DNA of 35,125 nucleotides from Lactobacillaceae bacterium (GTDB taxonomy: Bacteria > Bacillota > Bacilli > Lactobacillales > Lactobacillaceae): NCBI GenBank assembly GCA_031261865.1, contig JAISIV010000027.1, positions 1-35,125 of the forward strand, given 5' to 3'. This document shows, piece by piece, positions 15,178 through 22,362 of the stretch. The notes under the pieces are model-generated. The model did no database searches, was not told the origin of the DNA, and saw nothing but the letters and a program-made list of their open reading frames with translations. Position 1 is the stretch's first letter. The number at the start of each line of letters is the position of its first letter. A program made the translations under genes and the position numbers.

Positions 15178-16658
15178 TAGTTAGCTAATACATCTTTTAG
15201 CATGGCGCTTTTCTTAACCATGAACCAGAGAACTAATCCGGCAAGGATTGCTAAACCACCAATGATAATAAAGTAGGCGATTTCAGTTCCCTCACGGTAG
15301 AATTGAACGATTTGTGAGTTCAAAGCCTGGGCTGCTCCGTTGGACAAATTCCAAACGGTAATCATTTGAGCTTGGAATGCCACAGGGGCTAGTTTTGAAC
15401 TAACTGAGACTCCAACCGGTGAAATCAACATTTCACCAATCTCAACTAGCACCCAACTGAATACTAACCAAAGGGGATTGAACTTTACATCCATTCCAAA
15501 TAACGAAGTAGGTAATGCCATCCACACGAATGATAGTCCAGAAAATACCAAACCTAAAGCGAACTTAGAACCAGTGTTTGGTTGCTTTTTAAGTCCGCCT
15601 GACCACATCCAAACAAAGATTGGCGTGAACAACATAATGAATAGCGGATTTAATGATTGGAACCAAGAAGCTGGAATCTTAAATCCATCAAATATTCCTG
15701 ATAGAACATTTAAATTAGTTTGGTCATTGGCAAAACTTGCTAGAACGACAGAACCTTGTTCTTCAATTGACCAGAAAATCATCGCCGCAATAAACAAAGG
15801 AATAAAGGCACGAACTTGTTTTCTTTCTTCTTTGTTCGTCTTTGGCGAAGTCAACATCATTACAAAGTAAATCACGGGAACGGCAATGGCAATGATTGTC
15901 AAAACCAAAATACCGTTATCAACAGTAAGTACTTTAGAGAACGCCATTACGACGAATACTGCAGCCACTCCGAGAAGAACGGCCACTGTTTTATAAACTA
16001 ATGGTAAAATTTCTGCTTTTGAAATTGGATCCGGAGCCACATCATTGGCTTTTACTTTCAAGTGCTTTCCTCCGATATAGAACTGAATTAATCCAAAGAA
16101 CATTCCTATAGCTGCTAATGAAAAGGCAACGTGGAATCCGGCAACTCCTTGTGTCCAACCGACTAATAATGGAGCTACGAAAGCACCAAGGTTAACACTG
16201 AAGATATAAATTGAAAATCCGGCATCACGACGAGTGTCATCAGCTGAATACAAATTTCCAACCATAGTCGCCACGTTTGGCTTCAGCAAACCAGTTCCTA
16301 AAGTGATCAGCACAATCGCTGCATACAAACCGGCTTCACGAATTGGTAAAGCCAGCGAGATGTGTCCGAACATAATCAGAATTCCACCCCACATGACGGC
16401 TTTACGAGGTCCAGTTAAACGGTCAGAAACGAATCCACCGATAATTCCAGTAAGCATCGTCATTGAACCATAGATTGACATGATGGCCATGGCAGTCGTT
16501 TTTGGAAAGCCAAGTCCACCGTTAGTCAAGCTATAGTACATGTAAAACATCAAGATTGCTCGCATACCGTAGTAAGAGAATCGCTCCCACATTTCGGTAT
16601 AGAACAAAGTGTTGAGACCTCTAGGTTGACCTAGAAAAGTCTTTTCTTTATTTTCCAT
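15177..16658 (-). CDS. dtpT: POT/PTR family proton-coupled di-/tripeptide transporter (DtpT type)
   Basis: 493 residues with about fourteen membrane segments. The first helix carries LNTLFYTEMWERFSYYGMRAIL, containing the ExxERFxYY proton/peptide-binding motif diagnostic of the family. GTGLLKPNVATMVGNLY and FSIYIFSVNLGAFVAPLLVG match the other signatures. It imports small peptides, central for amino-acid nutrition of lactic acid bacteria. The start ATG has the Shine-Dalgarno TTAGGAG, which lies inside the 3' arm of the terminator of the upstream HD gene. It has its own promoter, TTCACA-N18-TAAAAT. Confidence 0.96.
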   Translation of the reverse strand: MENKEKTFLGQPRGLNTLFYTEMWERFSYYGMRAILMFYMYYSLTNGGLGFPKTTAMAIMSIYGSMTMLTGIIGGFVSDRLTGPRKAVMWGGILIMFGHISLALPIREAGLYAAIVLITLGTGLLKPNVATMVGNLYSADDTRRDAGFSIYIFSVNLGAFVAPLLVGWTQGVAGFHVAFSLAAIGMFFGLIQFYIGGKHLKVKANDVAPDPISKAEILPLVYKTVAVLLGVAAVFVVMAFSKVLTVDNGILVLTIIAIAVPVIYFVMMLTSPKTNKEERKQVRAFIPLFIAAMIFWSIEEQGSVVLASFANDQTNLNVLSGIFDGFKIPASWFQSLNPLFIMLFTPIFVWMWSGGLKKQPNTGSKFALGLVFSGLSFVWMALPTSLFGMDVKFNPLWLVFSWVLVEIGEMLISPVGVSVSSKLAPVAFQAQMITVWNLSNGAAQALNSQIVQFYREGTEIAYFIIIGGLAILAGLVLWFMVKKSAMLKDVLAN

Positions 16659-16664
16659 ACAAAA

Positions 16665-16706
16665 AAACTCCTAACCTTTCTATTTTACTAAAAAGGGTAG
16701 GAGTTT
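16665..16706 (-). terminator. Terminator of the HD gene whose 3' arm contains the dtpT Shine-Dalgarno
   Basis: On the minus strand, AAACTCCTACCCTTT (16706-16692) pairs with AAAGGTTAGGAGTTT (16679-16665), with one mismatch, and is followed by a T-run. The dtpT ATG starts at 16658. The AGGAG used by dtpT is in the 3' arm. Confidence 0.85.
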
Positions 16707-16711
16707 GTGAA
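16682..16711 (-). promoter_or_regulatory. dtpT promoter inside the hairpin region
   Basis: TTCACA (16711-16706) and TAAAAT (16687-16682) with an 18-nt spacer. The -10 is in the loop of the terminator hairpin, so a transcript starting here lacks the 5' arm and keeps the Shine-Dalgarno free. Confidence 0.6.
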
Positions 16712-17362
16712 TTACTTGTTCATGTTCCACTCATTTAAGAACTGATCTAGGAATGCATGCATGGCTTCGTTTCTTTCCTCAGCAATTTTTTTTGCTAATT
16801 CAGTATTCATGTAATCTTTCACCCTGAATAATTTGGTGTAAAAGTGATTGACCGTACTTTCATCGTGTGTTCGATATTCTTCTTTAGAAGTGGGGACAAT
16901 TGCTTCGACTTCTGGGTCGTACATTTTTCTTCCGTGTGCCGATCCATAAATAAAAGCACGAATGGCAGCAATCACACCTACTGCCTCCAGGCGATCAGCG
17001 TCTTGAACTATTTGTCCGTTTATGTCGAGAGGCCTGGCATCTCCGTATTGTTGTTTGGACCAACTCATATTGTCGATGATATAAAAAATTGGTTCACTAG
17101 GAATTTCCAGTTCATCTAATAAGTCAGCCGCCTTTCTTTTTTGAGCATCCACGTCGTCAAATAGTTTGTCGTCGTAGGTGTCGTGCAAATATGCCGCCAC
17201 CATTGTGGTAAGGGGATCTGCCTTTGGCTCAGTTTCTAAAATTTTTTGGGACCAGTCAGCGACTCTTTGAATATGCGAAAAATCGTGTCCAGTTTTATCG
17301 GTTTCTAATTGATCTTTGGCGAATTGTGCCACTCGCTCAATTTTTTCTTGAATGTTTTCCAT
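16712..17362 (-). CDS. HD-superfamily metal-dependent phosphohydrolase
   Basis: 216 residues from ATG 17362 (MENIQEKIERVAQFAK). HD ligands are present: His in TGHDFSHIQRV, His-Asp in AAYLHDTYDD, and a distal Asp in QDADRLEAVGVIA. Similar short HD proteins (YedJ-like) are common in lactobacilli; the substrate is unknown, probably a phosphorylated small molecule or nucleotide. I prefer this ATG to TTG 17380 because TAAAAT (17375-17370) lies between them, 7 nt before the ATG. There is no Shine-Dalgarno. It is divergent from the ABC transporter. Confidence 0.88.
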   Translation of the reverse strand: MENIQEKIERVAQFAKDQLETDKTGHDFSHIQRVADWSQKILETEPKADPLTTMVAAYLHDTYDDKLFDDVDAQKRKAADLLDELEIPSEPIFYIIDNMSWSKQQYGDARPLDINGQIVQDADRLEAVGVIAAIRAFIYGSAHGRKMYDPEVEAIVPTSKEEYRTHDESTVNHFYTKLFRVKDYMNTELAKKIAEERNEAMHAFLDQFLNEWNMNK

Positions 17363-17421
17363 GCCACTTATTTTAACCAAGATAAATGGCTTACTATATT
17401 AATTAGAAATAAAGGAGCAGT

Positions 17422-19398
17422 ATGGCTTATTTTGAATTAAAAGATATTAAAAAAAGTTACCGCCTCAATAAAAATGAAGTATTTCCAGTTCTAAAAGGAA
17501 TCAACCTTCAATTTGAAAAAGGGGAAATGGTTTCAATCTTAGGTGAATCTGGAGGAGGTAAGTCAACTCTTCTAAACATCTTGGGTGGGTTAGATCATGA
17601 TTACGAAGGGGATGTCATTTTGGATGGACAATCCACAAAAGACTTCACCGAAAAACAAATGGATGGTTTCCGCCGTCAAACTATCGGTTTTATTTTCCAA
17701 AACTTCAACCTTATCTCGCACCTTACTTTGTTAGATAACGTTAAAGTCGCTCTTGAAATGACTGAATTGTCTCCGGCGGAGCGTACACAAAGAGCCAAAG
17801 AATTATTGGAACAAGTTGGCTTAAAAGACCACGTTAAAAAATATCCAAATCAAATTTCTGGTGGACAAAAGCAACGTGTGGCAATTGCTCGTGCTTTAGC
17901 TTCAAATGCCGATATCATCATTGCCGATGAACCTACTGGTGCCTTGGATTCCACTAACACCGCTGAAGTTTTGGAGATCCTTGAAAACATTGCTAAAGAC
18001 GGTAAGTTGGTTTTGATGGTTACTCACTCACAAGATGTTGCTAACTATGGAACTCGAATTGTCCATATTTCTGATGGAATAATTGATTCTGACACAAAGA
18101 ATCGCAAAAAGTATCCGGTTCCAGCCGCAGAAACTAAATTGAAATCAAAGCCTTTGTCGGCCGCCGCTGATTACATCATGGCTTATAAGCATTTGATGCA
18201 CAATTTCTGGCGTAATTTCTTAATTATGCTGGGAACTGGAATCGGTATTTTCGCCGTTATTTTGTTCAGTGTATTAGGTAATGGAATTAATGCGTTCATC
18301 AATGACCAAATCAATTCAATTGTTAATCCAAAAATGATTGCCATTGTTAAAAATACCAGCGGTAAAAAAATGAGTTCTCAAAAAGCTCAAGAATCTATTT
18401 CTCAAGCTTCCGCCAACCCTACCCAAATCTTTATCAATCAAGATTTGATTGATCGGATTAAAAAACTCGATCACGTTAAAAAAGTTGAAGCTGGTTACCA
18501 ATTCTCGACTTACCAATTGATTGGTAATTCGAAAACCGTTTCAGCGCGTGGTTTGATGGGTTACAGCGACACTTTGTCTAAGAACTCAATCAAGCATGGG
18601 GATGCTCCAAAAACTGGAGAGATGATTATCTCTAACAAACAAGCCACTGAATTATTTGGCGGTTGGAAGAAGGCCATCGGCCAAACGGTTAACGTGACAT
18701 TCACTTGGATTAACGACAAAGGAATGCCAGTTCAAGTTTCAACTGATGTAAAAATTTCTGGAACTGTAAGTGATGAACAAACTTCATTTACAAGCATTAA
18801 CACTCAAACTATCAAAGAGGCTCTTCAAAAAGCTGGCGCAACCACTGATTCAAACTATGTGATTTCGCAAGCGGATTCCATGAAAAACGTTAAGAAGGCC
18901 GCCGCTGAAATCAACAACCTAAAAGTCGATGGTAAATACGCTCTAGCTTCAATTACTGTAGGATCCGTGCTTGATACTGTTAACGATTATGTTGGTGTTG
19001 CAAGTATGGCCCTTCAAGTTATTGCTGGAATATCATTGGTTGTTTCAGCTTTGATGATTATCGTAACGATGTATATGTCAGTTTCTGAACGTACAAAAGA
19101 AATCGGTGTTCTTCGCGCTTTGGGTGCTGGTAAAAAAGATGTTCGTCGCCTCTTCACAGCTGAATCATTATTGATTGGATTATTCAGTGCTGTATTAGCT
19201 TTGGCACTTAGTTATGGAATTGGTTTCTTTATTAACCAAGCTCTCTATTCAATCGTAAAATTCAATATGGTTCAAGTAACTGGAATGAATGTTCTATCGG
19301 CCTTTATCATCGCCTTGGTAATTGCCTATATTGCAGCATTGCTTCCCGCAAATAGAGCCGCTAACCTTGATCCAATTGAAAGTTTAGCTGCTGAATAA
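17422..19398 (+). CDS. ABC exporter with fused ATPase and FtsX-type permease (MacB-like)
   Basis: A 658-residue fusion. Residues 1-230 form the ATPase: Walker A GESGGGKST at 41-49, Q-loop in GFIFQNFNLISHLTLLDNV, signature ISGGQKQRVAIARAL, Walker B IIIADEPTGALD, and the switch His in VTHSQD. A linker leads to the first membrane helix (FLIMLGTGIGIFAVILFSVLG), a large extracellular domain of about 220 residues, and three C-terminal helices with the FtsX motif SERTKEIGVLRALGAGKKDVRRLF. This layout is that of type VII (MacB/LolCDE) mechanotransmission transporters, used for antimicrobial-peptide defence or envelope functions. The Shine-Dalgarno is AAAGGAG. No sensor kinase is adjacent, and the substrate is unknown. 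Confidence 0.93.
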   Translation: MAYFELKDIKKSYRLNKNEVFPVLKGINLQFEKGEMVSILGESGGGKSTLLNILGGLDHDYEGDVILDGQSTKDFTEKQMDGFRRQTIGFIFQNFNLISHLTLLDNVKVALEMTELSPAERTQRAKELLEQVGLKDHVKKYPNQISGGQKQRVAIARALASNADIIIADEPTGALDSTNTAEVLEILENIAKDGKLVLMVTHSQDVANYGTRIVHISDGIIDSDTKNRKKYPVPAAETKLKSKPLSAAADYIMAYKHLMHNFWRNFLIMLGTGIGIFAVILFSVLGNGINAFINDQINSIVNPKMIAIVKNTSGKKMSSQKAQESISQASANPTQIFINQDLIDRIKKLDHVKKVEAGYQFSTYQLIGNSKTVSARGLMGYSDTLSKNSIKHGDAPKTGEMIISNKQATELFGGWKKAIGQTVNVTFTWINDKGMPVQVSTDVKISGTVSDEQTSFTSINTQTIKEALQKAGATTDSNYVISQADSMKNVKKAAAEINNLKVDGKYALASITVGSVLDTVNDYVGVASMALQVIAGISLVVSALMIIVTMYMSVSERTKEIGVLRALGAGKKDVRRLFTAESLLIGLFSAVLALALSYGIGFFINQALYSIVKFNMVQVTGMNVLSAFIIALVIAYIAALLPANRAANLDPIESLAAE

Positions 19399-19407
19399 TT
19401 ATTAATT

Positions 19408-19435
19408 CGTCTTTCATTTTGAAGGGCGTTTTTTA
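19408..19435 (+). terminator. Rho-independent terminator after the ABC exporter
   Basis: CGTCTTTC - ATTTT - GAAGGGCG with G-U pairs, followed by six T. Confidence 0.82.
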
Positions 19436-19489
19436 TTGTTTTAATTCGAAGACTTTTCTGTATTCTTTTAATTAATAAGAGAAGTCGTC

Positions 19490-19993
19490 ATGCCACAAAT
19501 AAAGTTAAAACAACCTGTATCACCAAATAATGAAGTAAAAATTCAGAAGAGTTACCTCACGCTAATTTTTAGTTTGATTATGTTTTTACCGTTCAATGGA
19601 ATTTTTATATTATTGGTCTTCGTAAGTTTTAAACAACCCGCTGCAATTTTTCTCGTGCTAGGTGCCTTGTTATTCGTATTACTTATCGATTTAACGGTTT
19701 GGGGATTTTTGATTTCGGGGATGACAGCCTTTAAATATTCGGACGACGGAATTACGATTTACAATCTCAAAAAAGTATATTTGTCCTGGAAAGATATCAA
19801 GGATGTCGAACTTAAAAGAGTCGGAACCCAGACGTTTATTTATGTTTACCCAGTTGATACCTCTTTAAAAAAGAAAGCATATTCAGTAGCTCTTTCAACG
19901 ACACAAGTAAATTTGTCGAATGAGGATATTTTTCTTGGTTTCAAGACAAGGATGAATGACATTCATGGGAAATCGATGAGCAGTCATACCTAA
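19490..19993 (+). CDS. Small membrane protein with a C-terminal PH-like domain
   Basis: 167 residues. Two membrane helices lie at about 25-48 (LTLIFSLIMFLPFNGIFILLVF) and 51-80. A soluble domain of strands follows, starting YSDDGITIYNLKKVYLSWKDIKDVELKR, typical of bacterial PH (bPH) domains fused to two helices. The function is unknown. The Shine-Dalgarno is AAGAGAAG. Tandem repeat B begins inside its last codons (from about 19983), which suggests the repeat array was placed or expanded against the end of this gene. Confidence 0.65.
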   Translation: MPQIKLKQPVSPNNEVKIQKSYLTLIFSLIMFLPFNGIFILLVFVSFKQPAAIFLVLGALLFVLLIDLTVWGFLISGMTAFKYSDDGITIYNLKKVYLSWKDIKDVELKRVGTQTFIYVYPVDTSLKKKAYSVALSTTQVNLSNEDIFLGFKTRMNDIHGKSMSSHT

Positions 19994-20179
19994 AGACGTC
20001 CAAAATTTATTATCGTCAAACTGTCGTTCGGCTCGTTATTTTGCGTATGTCTAAAGGTATCTGAAATTTATTATCGTCAAACTGTCGTTTAACTCCGTAA
20101 TGTTCGTATACACGCAGTGCATCCGCGAAACATAGTCACAAAACTGTCGTTTTGTTCCTTATTTATCGTATAAAGAAGT
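19983..20179 (+). repeat. Tandem promoter-like repeat, copy array B (three units plus a partial)
   Basis: B1 is about 19983-20043, B2 20044-20103, B3 20104-20166, and the partial fourth (CGTATAAAGAAG) leads into ATG 20180. The units follow the same pattern as array A at 7319-7457: AAATTTATTATCGTC, then AAACTGTCGTTT, then a T-rich tract and CGTATA. B3 is the most diverged, but its hairpin is CAAAAC-TGTC-GTTTTG (20139-20154), which pairs perfectly and differs from the A2 stem in both arms. TATAAA (20169-20174) is 5 nt before the start codon. Confidence 0.75.
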
Positions 20180-21538
20180 ATGGCTAATTTAACTGACTAT
20201 TCTAATACTGATTTATATATGGCAGAAAGTTCTTATACTTCTAGACCTTATAGTTTTGACAAAACTAATAAAAGACCGCCCGCTCAAGCCCAAAAGTCTC
20301 AATGGTACAAGCAAGAAAAAATAACGGACAACAAAACTGGTTACACTGCTTACTTTTTAACCAATAATCAAAACCCAAATCTGGCAACCCAGGCTTACTA
20401 TGTTGTCCGAGGTAGTGACGCTTTTGATGCTCAAAATCCTGATTGGACTGGTAATAATATTCCTTTTGCTTTAGCTGATAAGCAAGTAAAACAATCTAAA
20501 AACTTCATCAAAGATGTCCAAACAAAAATGTCTCGATACACGAACATTACCGCTTGGAATTTTACCGGTCACAGTTTAGCGACGATGGTTGTCACGACCG
20601 GTTTAAGTAATTTATCCCAAGACCAAGCAACTAAAGTTCAAGCGGCCACTTTGTTTAATGGTCCAGATGTAACCAATTCGCTCAACGTACATCAACTAAA
20701 CAATTTAAAGGACTCCGGTTTGAACGACAAAATAACTTATTACCTGAATCCGGATGACATGGTCAGCGTCTTAAATCGTTCTCAGTCTGAACAAATAGGA
20801 CATGTAAATTGGATTGACACTAAGTCGGATTACGGAACGATGGATATTGCCTCTTCACATGACTTTTATGAATATCAAGTTGTCAATGGCAAAATCAAAA
20901 CAGTTGAAAATAGCTTAGAACTGAAAACTTATATCTACGCTCAAGATGCTCTTTATCAACAGCTGATTAATCATGTTGGCAACCTCAAACTATCACCCAA
21001 AAAAGTAAAAAAGATTATTGAAACACTTGATGGAGAAAAATATGTGTCAGGAAAAATTAATTACCTGGTAAAAGAGTTTGGAAATAAAATTGATATTCAT
21101 TTGTTCTTGAAGTTTTATATGAGGTATAAAGACGCAAAAGAAATGATCGGACTGTCTAACCGAATCAACTCTTTGACTCTTCAATTGGAACACAGTGACG
21201 ATATTAAGTTAAGCGAAATTTTAGTCTCTAAAATAGAACAATACATCGGGAATTTTCTCGATAAAATTACCTTTGATACTGAAATGATCCATGTTAATAC
21301 TAGAAATAAATTACAAAAATTAATCAACGAGGCGAATATGGAACTATCAATCGCTGGATCAACCACTCAGTTCGACTATCGGTATTTTTATTCTGAGCCA
21401 CAAGAAAAAATTAACCAAAATAGTGTTTCGGTATACAAAAAGGACATGGAACAAACGCTCCACATCCTAACTAATCACGTATTTGAAATTTATAAAATTG
21501 ATGTCAATTACGCTAATAATTCATTTAAGCCAGATTAA
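20180..21538 (+). CDS. Class 3 lipase-like alpha/beta hydrolase with a helical C-terminal half
   Basis: 452 residues without a signal peptide. Residues about 60-245 look like a lipase/Mbeg1-type (DUF2974-like) fold: VVRGSDAFDAQNPDW, then the nucleophile elbow FTGHSLATMV (Ser of GHSLA), ATLFNGPDVTN, a candidate acid in LNPDDMVSVLN and a candidate His in ASSHDFYEY. The C-terminal 200 residues are charged helices (LSPKKVKKIIETL, SNRINSLTLQLEHSDDIKLSEILVSKIEQYI). An N-terminal lipase followed by a helical targeting domain is the order seen in the type VII secreted lipase TslA of S. aureus, but no type VII genes are visible here. The start lies at the end of repeat array B. The gene runs convergently into the HAD gene, with stop codons overlapping by 3 nt. 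Confidence 0.72.
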   Translation: MANLTDYSNTDLYMAESSYTSRPYSFDKTNKRPPAQAQKSQWYKQEKITDNKTGYTAYFLTNNQNPNLATQAYYVVRGSDAFDAQNPDWTGNNIPFALADKQVKQSKNFIKDVQTKMSRYTNITAWNFTGHSLATMVVTTGLSNLSQDQATKVQAATLFNGPDVTNSLNVHQLNNLKDSGLNDKITYYLNPDDMVSVLNRSQSEQIGHVNWIDTKSDYGTMDIASSHDFYEYQVVNGKIKTVENSLELKTYIYAQDALYQQLINHVGNLKLSPKKVKKIIETLDGEKYVSGKINYLVKEFGNKIDIHLFLKFYMRYKDAKEMIGLSNRINSLTLQLEHSDDIKLSEILVSKIEQYIGNFLDKITFDTEMIHVNTRNKLQKLINEANMELSIAGSTTQFDYRYFYSEPQEKINQNSVSVYKKDMEQTLHILTNHVFEIYKIDVNYANNSFKPD

Positions 21539-22350
21539 ACATCCAAAACGAATTTTTCAATTGCAAATGCGACACCGTCTTCATCGTTTGTTTTTGTCAC
21601 AAACTGAGCGGCAGCTTTAACTTCATCGACGGCGTTTCCCATAGCAACTCCGGTTCCGGCAGCTTCGATCATTGAAAGATCATTGCCTTGATCGCCGATA
21701 CTCATGGTTTCATCAAGCGACAAACCTAATCCCTCAGCTAAACGTTTTAGGGCATTTCCTTTGGAGACCGTTTTTTTAATGAATTCAATGAAGAATTCAG
21801 ATGAGCGAACCACGTTATATTTATCCAAAAACTTTTGTGGCATCTGGGATAGAGTAGTATCGATTTTATCTTTTTCATCGATTAACATTACCTTGGCAAC
21901 TGGCAAACTTGATTCCAAGTCTGCAAGAGGGCGATACCAGATTGGCGCATTTGTTAAAGCACTTTCGTACACGGAGTATTTAGGGATATGGACAAAAGGT
22001 GTAATGATATCCGTTGCCGTTTCAATTTGGTGCTTAACATCGTTGCTATCAGCAAAGTTTGCAATCTCTAAATAATCTTCAACTTTCAAAGTCTCTTCGA
22101 TTAGGATTTTGCCGCTGGTTGTCATCGCCATAGCACCGTTGTAATTAATGGCAAATTGATCGTCGGAATTGTCGATTCCCAACATCTCGTAAAAATGTTT
22201 AGTGCCATCCAAAGGACGACCAGAGGCGATTACAATTTTTGCACCTTTTGCAATCGCTTTTTTCAACACCTCAACAGTGTGATCGGAGACTTTACCTTGA
22301 GAATTATTCAAAGTTCCGTCAACATCAATAGTTATTAGCTTAATTGTCAT
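21535..22350 (-). CDS. HAD-superfamily Cof-type sugar/nucleotide phosphatase
   Basis: 271 residues from ATG 22350 (MTIKLITIDVDGTLNN). Motif I is DVDGT (D9, D11), motif II lies in ASGR, the Lys lies in KGNALKRLAEGLGL, and motif IV is GDQGNDLSMI. This is the class IIB Cof/YidA pattern, cytoplasmic, acting on phosphorylated sugars or flavin-type cofactors. The open frame extends further upstream to 22530 but would lie within the divergent pgm. A perfect TATAAT (22362-22357) is 6 nt before this ATG and there is no Shine-Dalgarno, so the mRNA is probably leaderless. Confidence 0.92.
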   Translation of the reverse strand: MTIKLITIDVDGTLNNSQGKVSDHTVEVLKKAIAKGAKIVIASGRPLDGTKHFYEMLGIDNSDDQFAINYNGAMAMTTSGKILIEETLKVEDYLEIANFADSNDVKHQIETATDIITPFVHIPKYSVYESALTNAPIWYRPLADLESSLPVAKVMLIDEKDKIDTTLSQMPQKFLDKYNVVRSSEFFIEFIKKTVSKGNALKRLAEGLGLSLDETMSIGDQGNDLSMIEAAGTGVAMGNAVDEVKAAAQFVTKTNDEDGVAFAIEKFVLDV

Positions 22351-22362
22351 AAAATAATTATA
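22350..22362. promoter_or_regulatory. Interlocked divergent -10 boxes of the HAD gene and pgm
   Basis: The two ATG codons face away from each other with only 11 nt (22351-22361) between them. TAAAAT for pgm is 22350-22355 and TATAAT for the HAD gene is 22362-22357 on the other strand. Each is 6 nt from its start codon, so each -35 region lies inside the opposite gene. Confidence 0.6.

Noticed and set aside
7319..20179. Tandem 61-bp units as CRISPR or as ends of a composite element
   Set aside because: Units are contiguous without spacers and diverged. The 12.5 kb between the arrays is mostly housekeeping genes in normal order, with no transposase or integrase.
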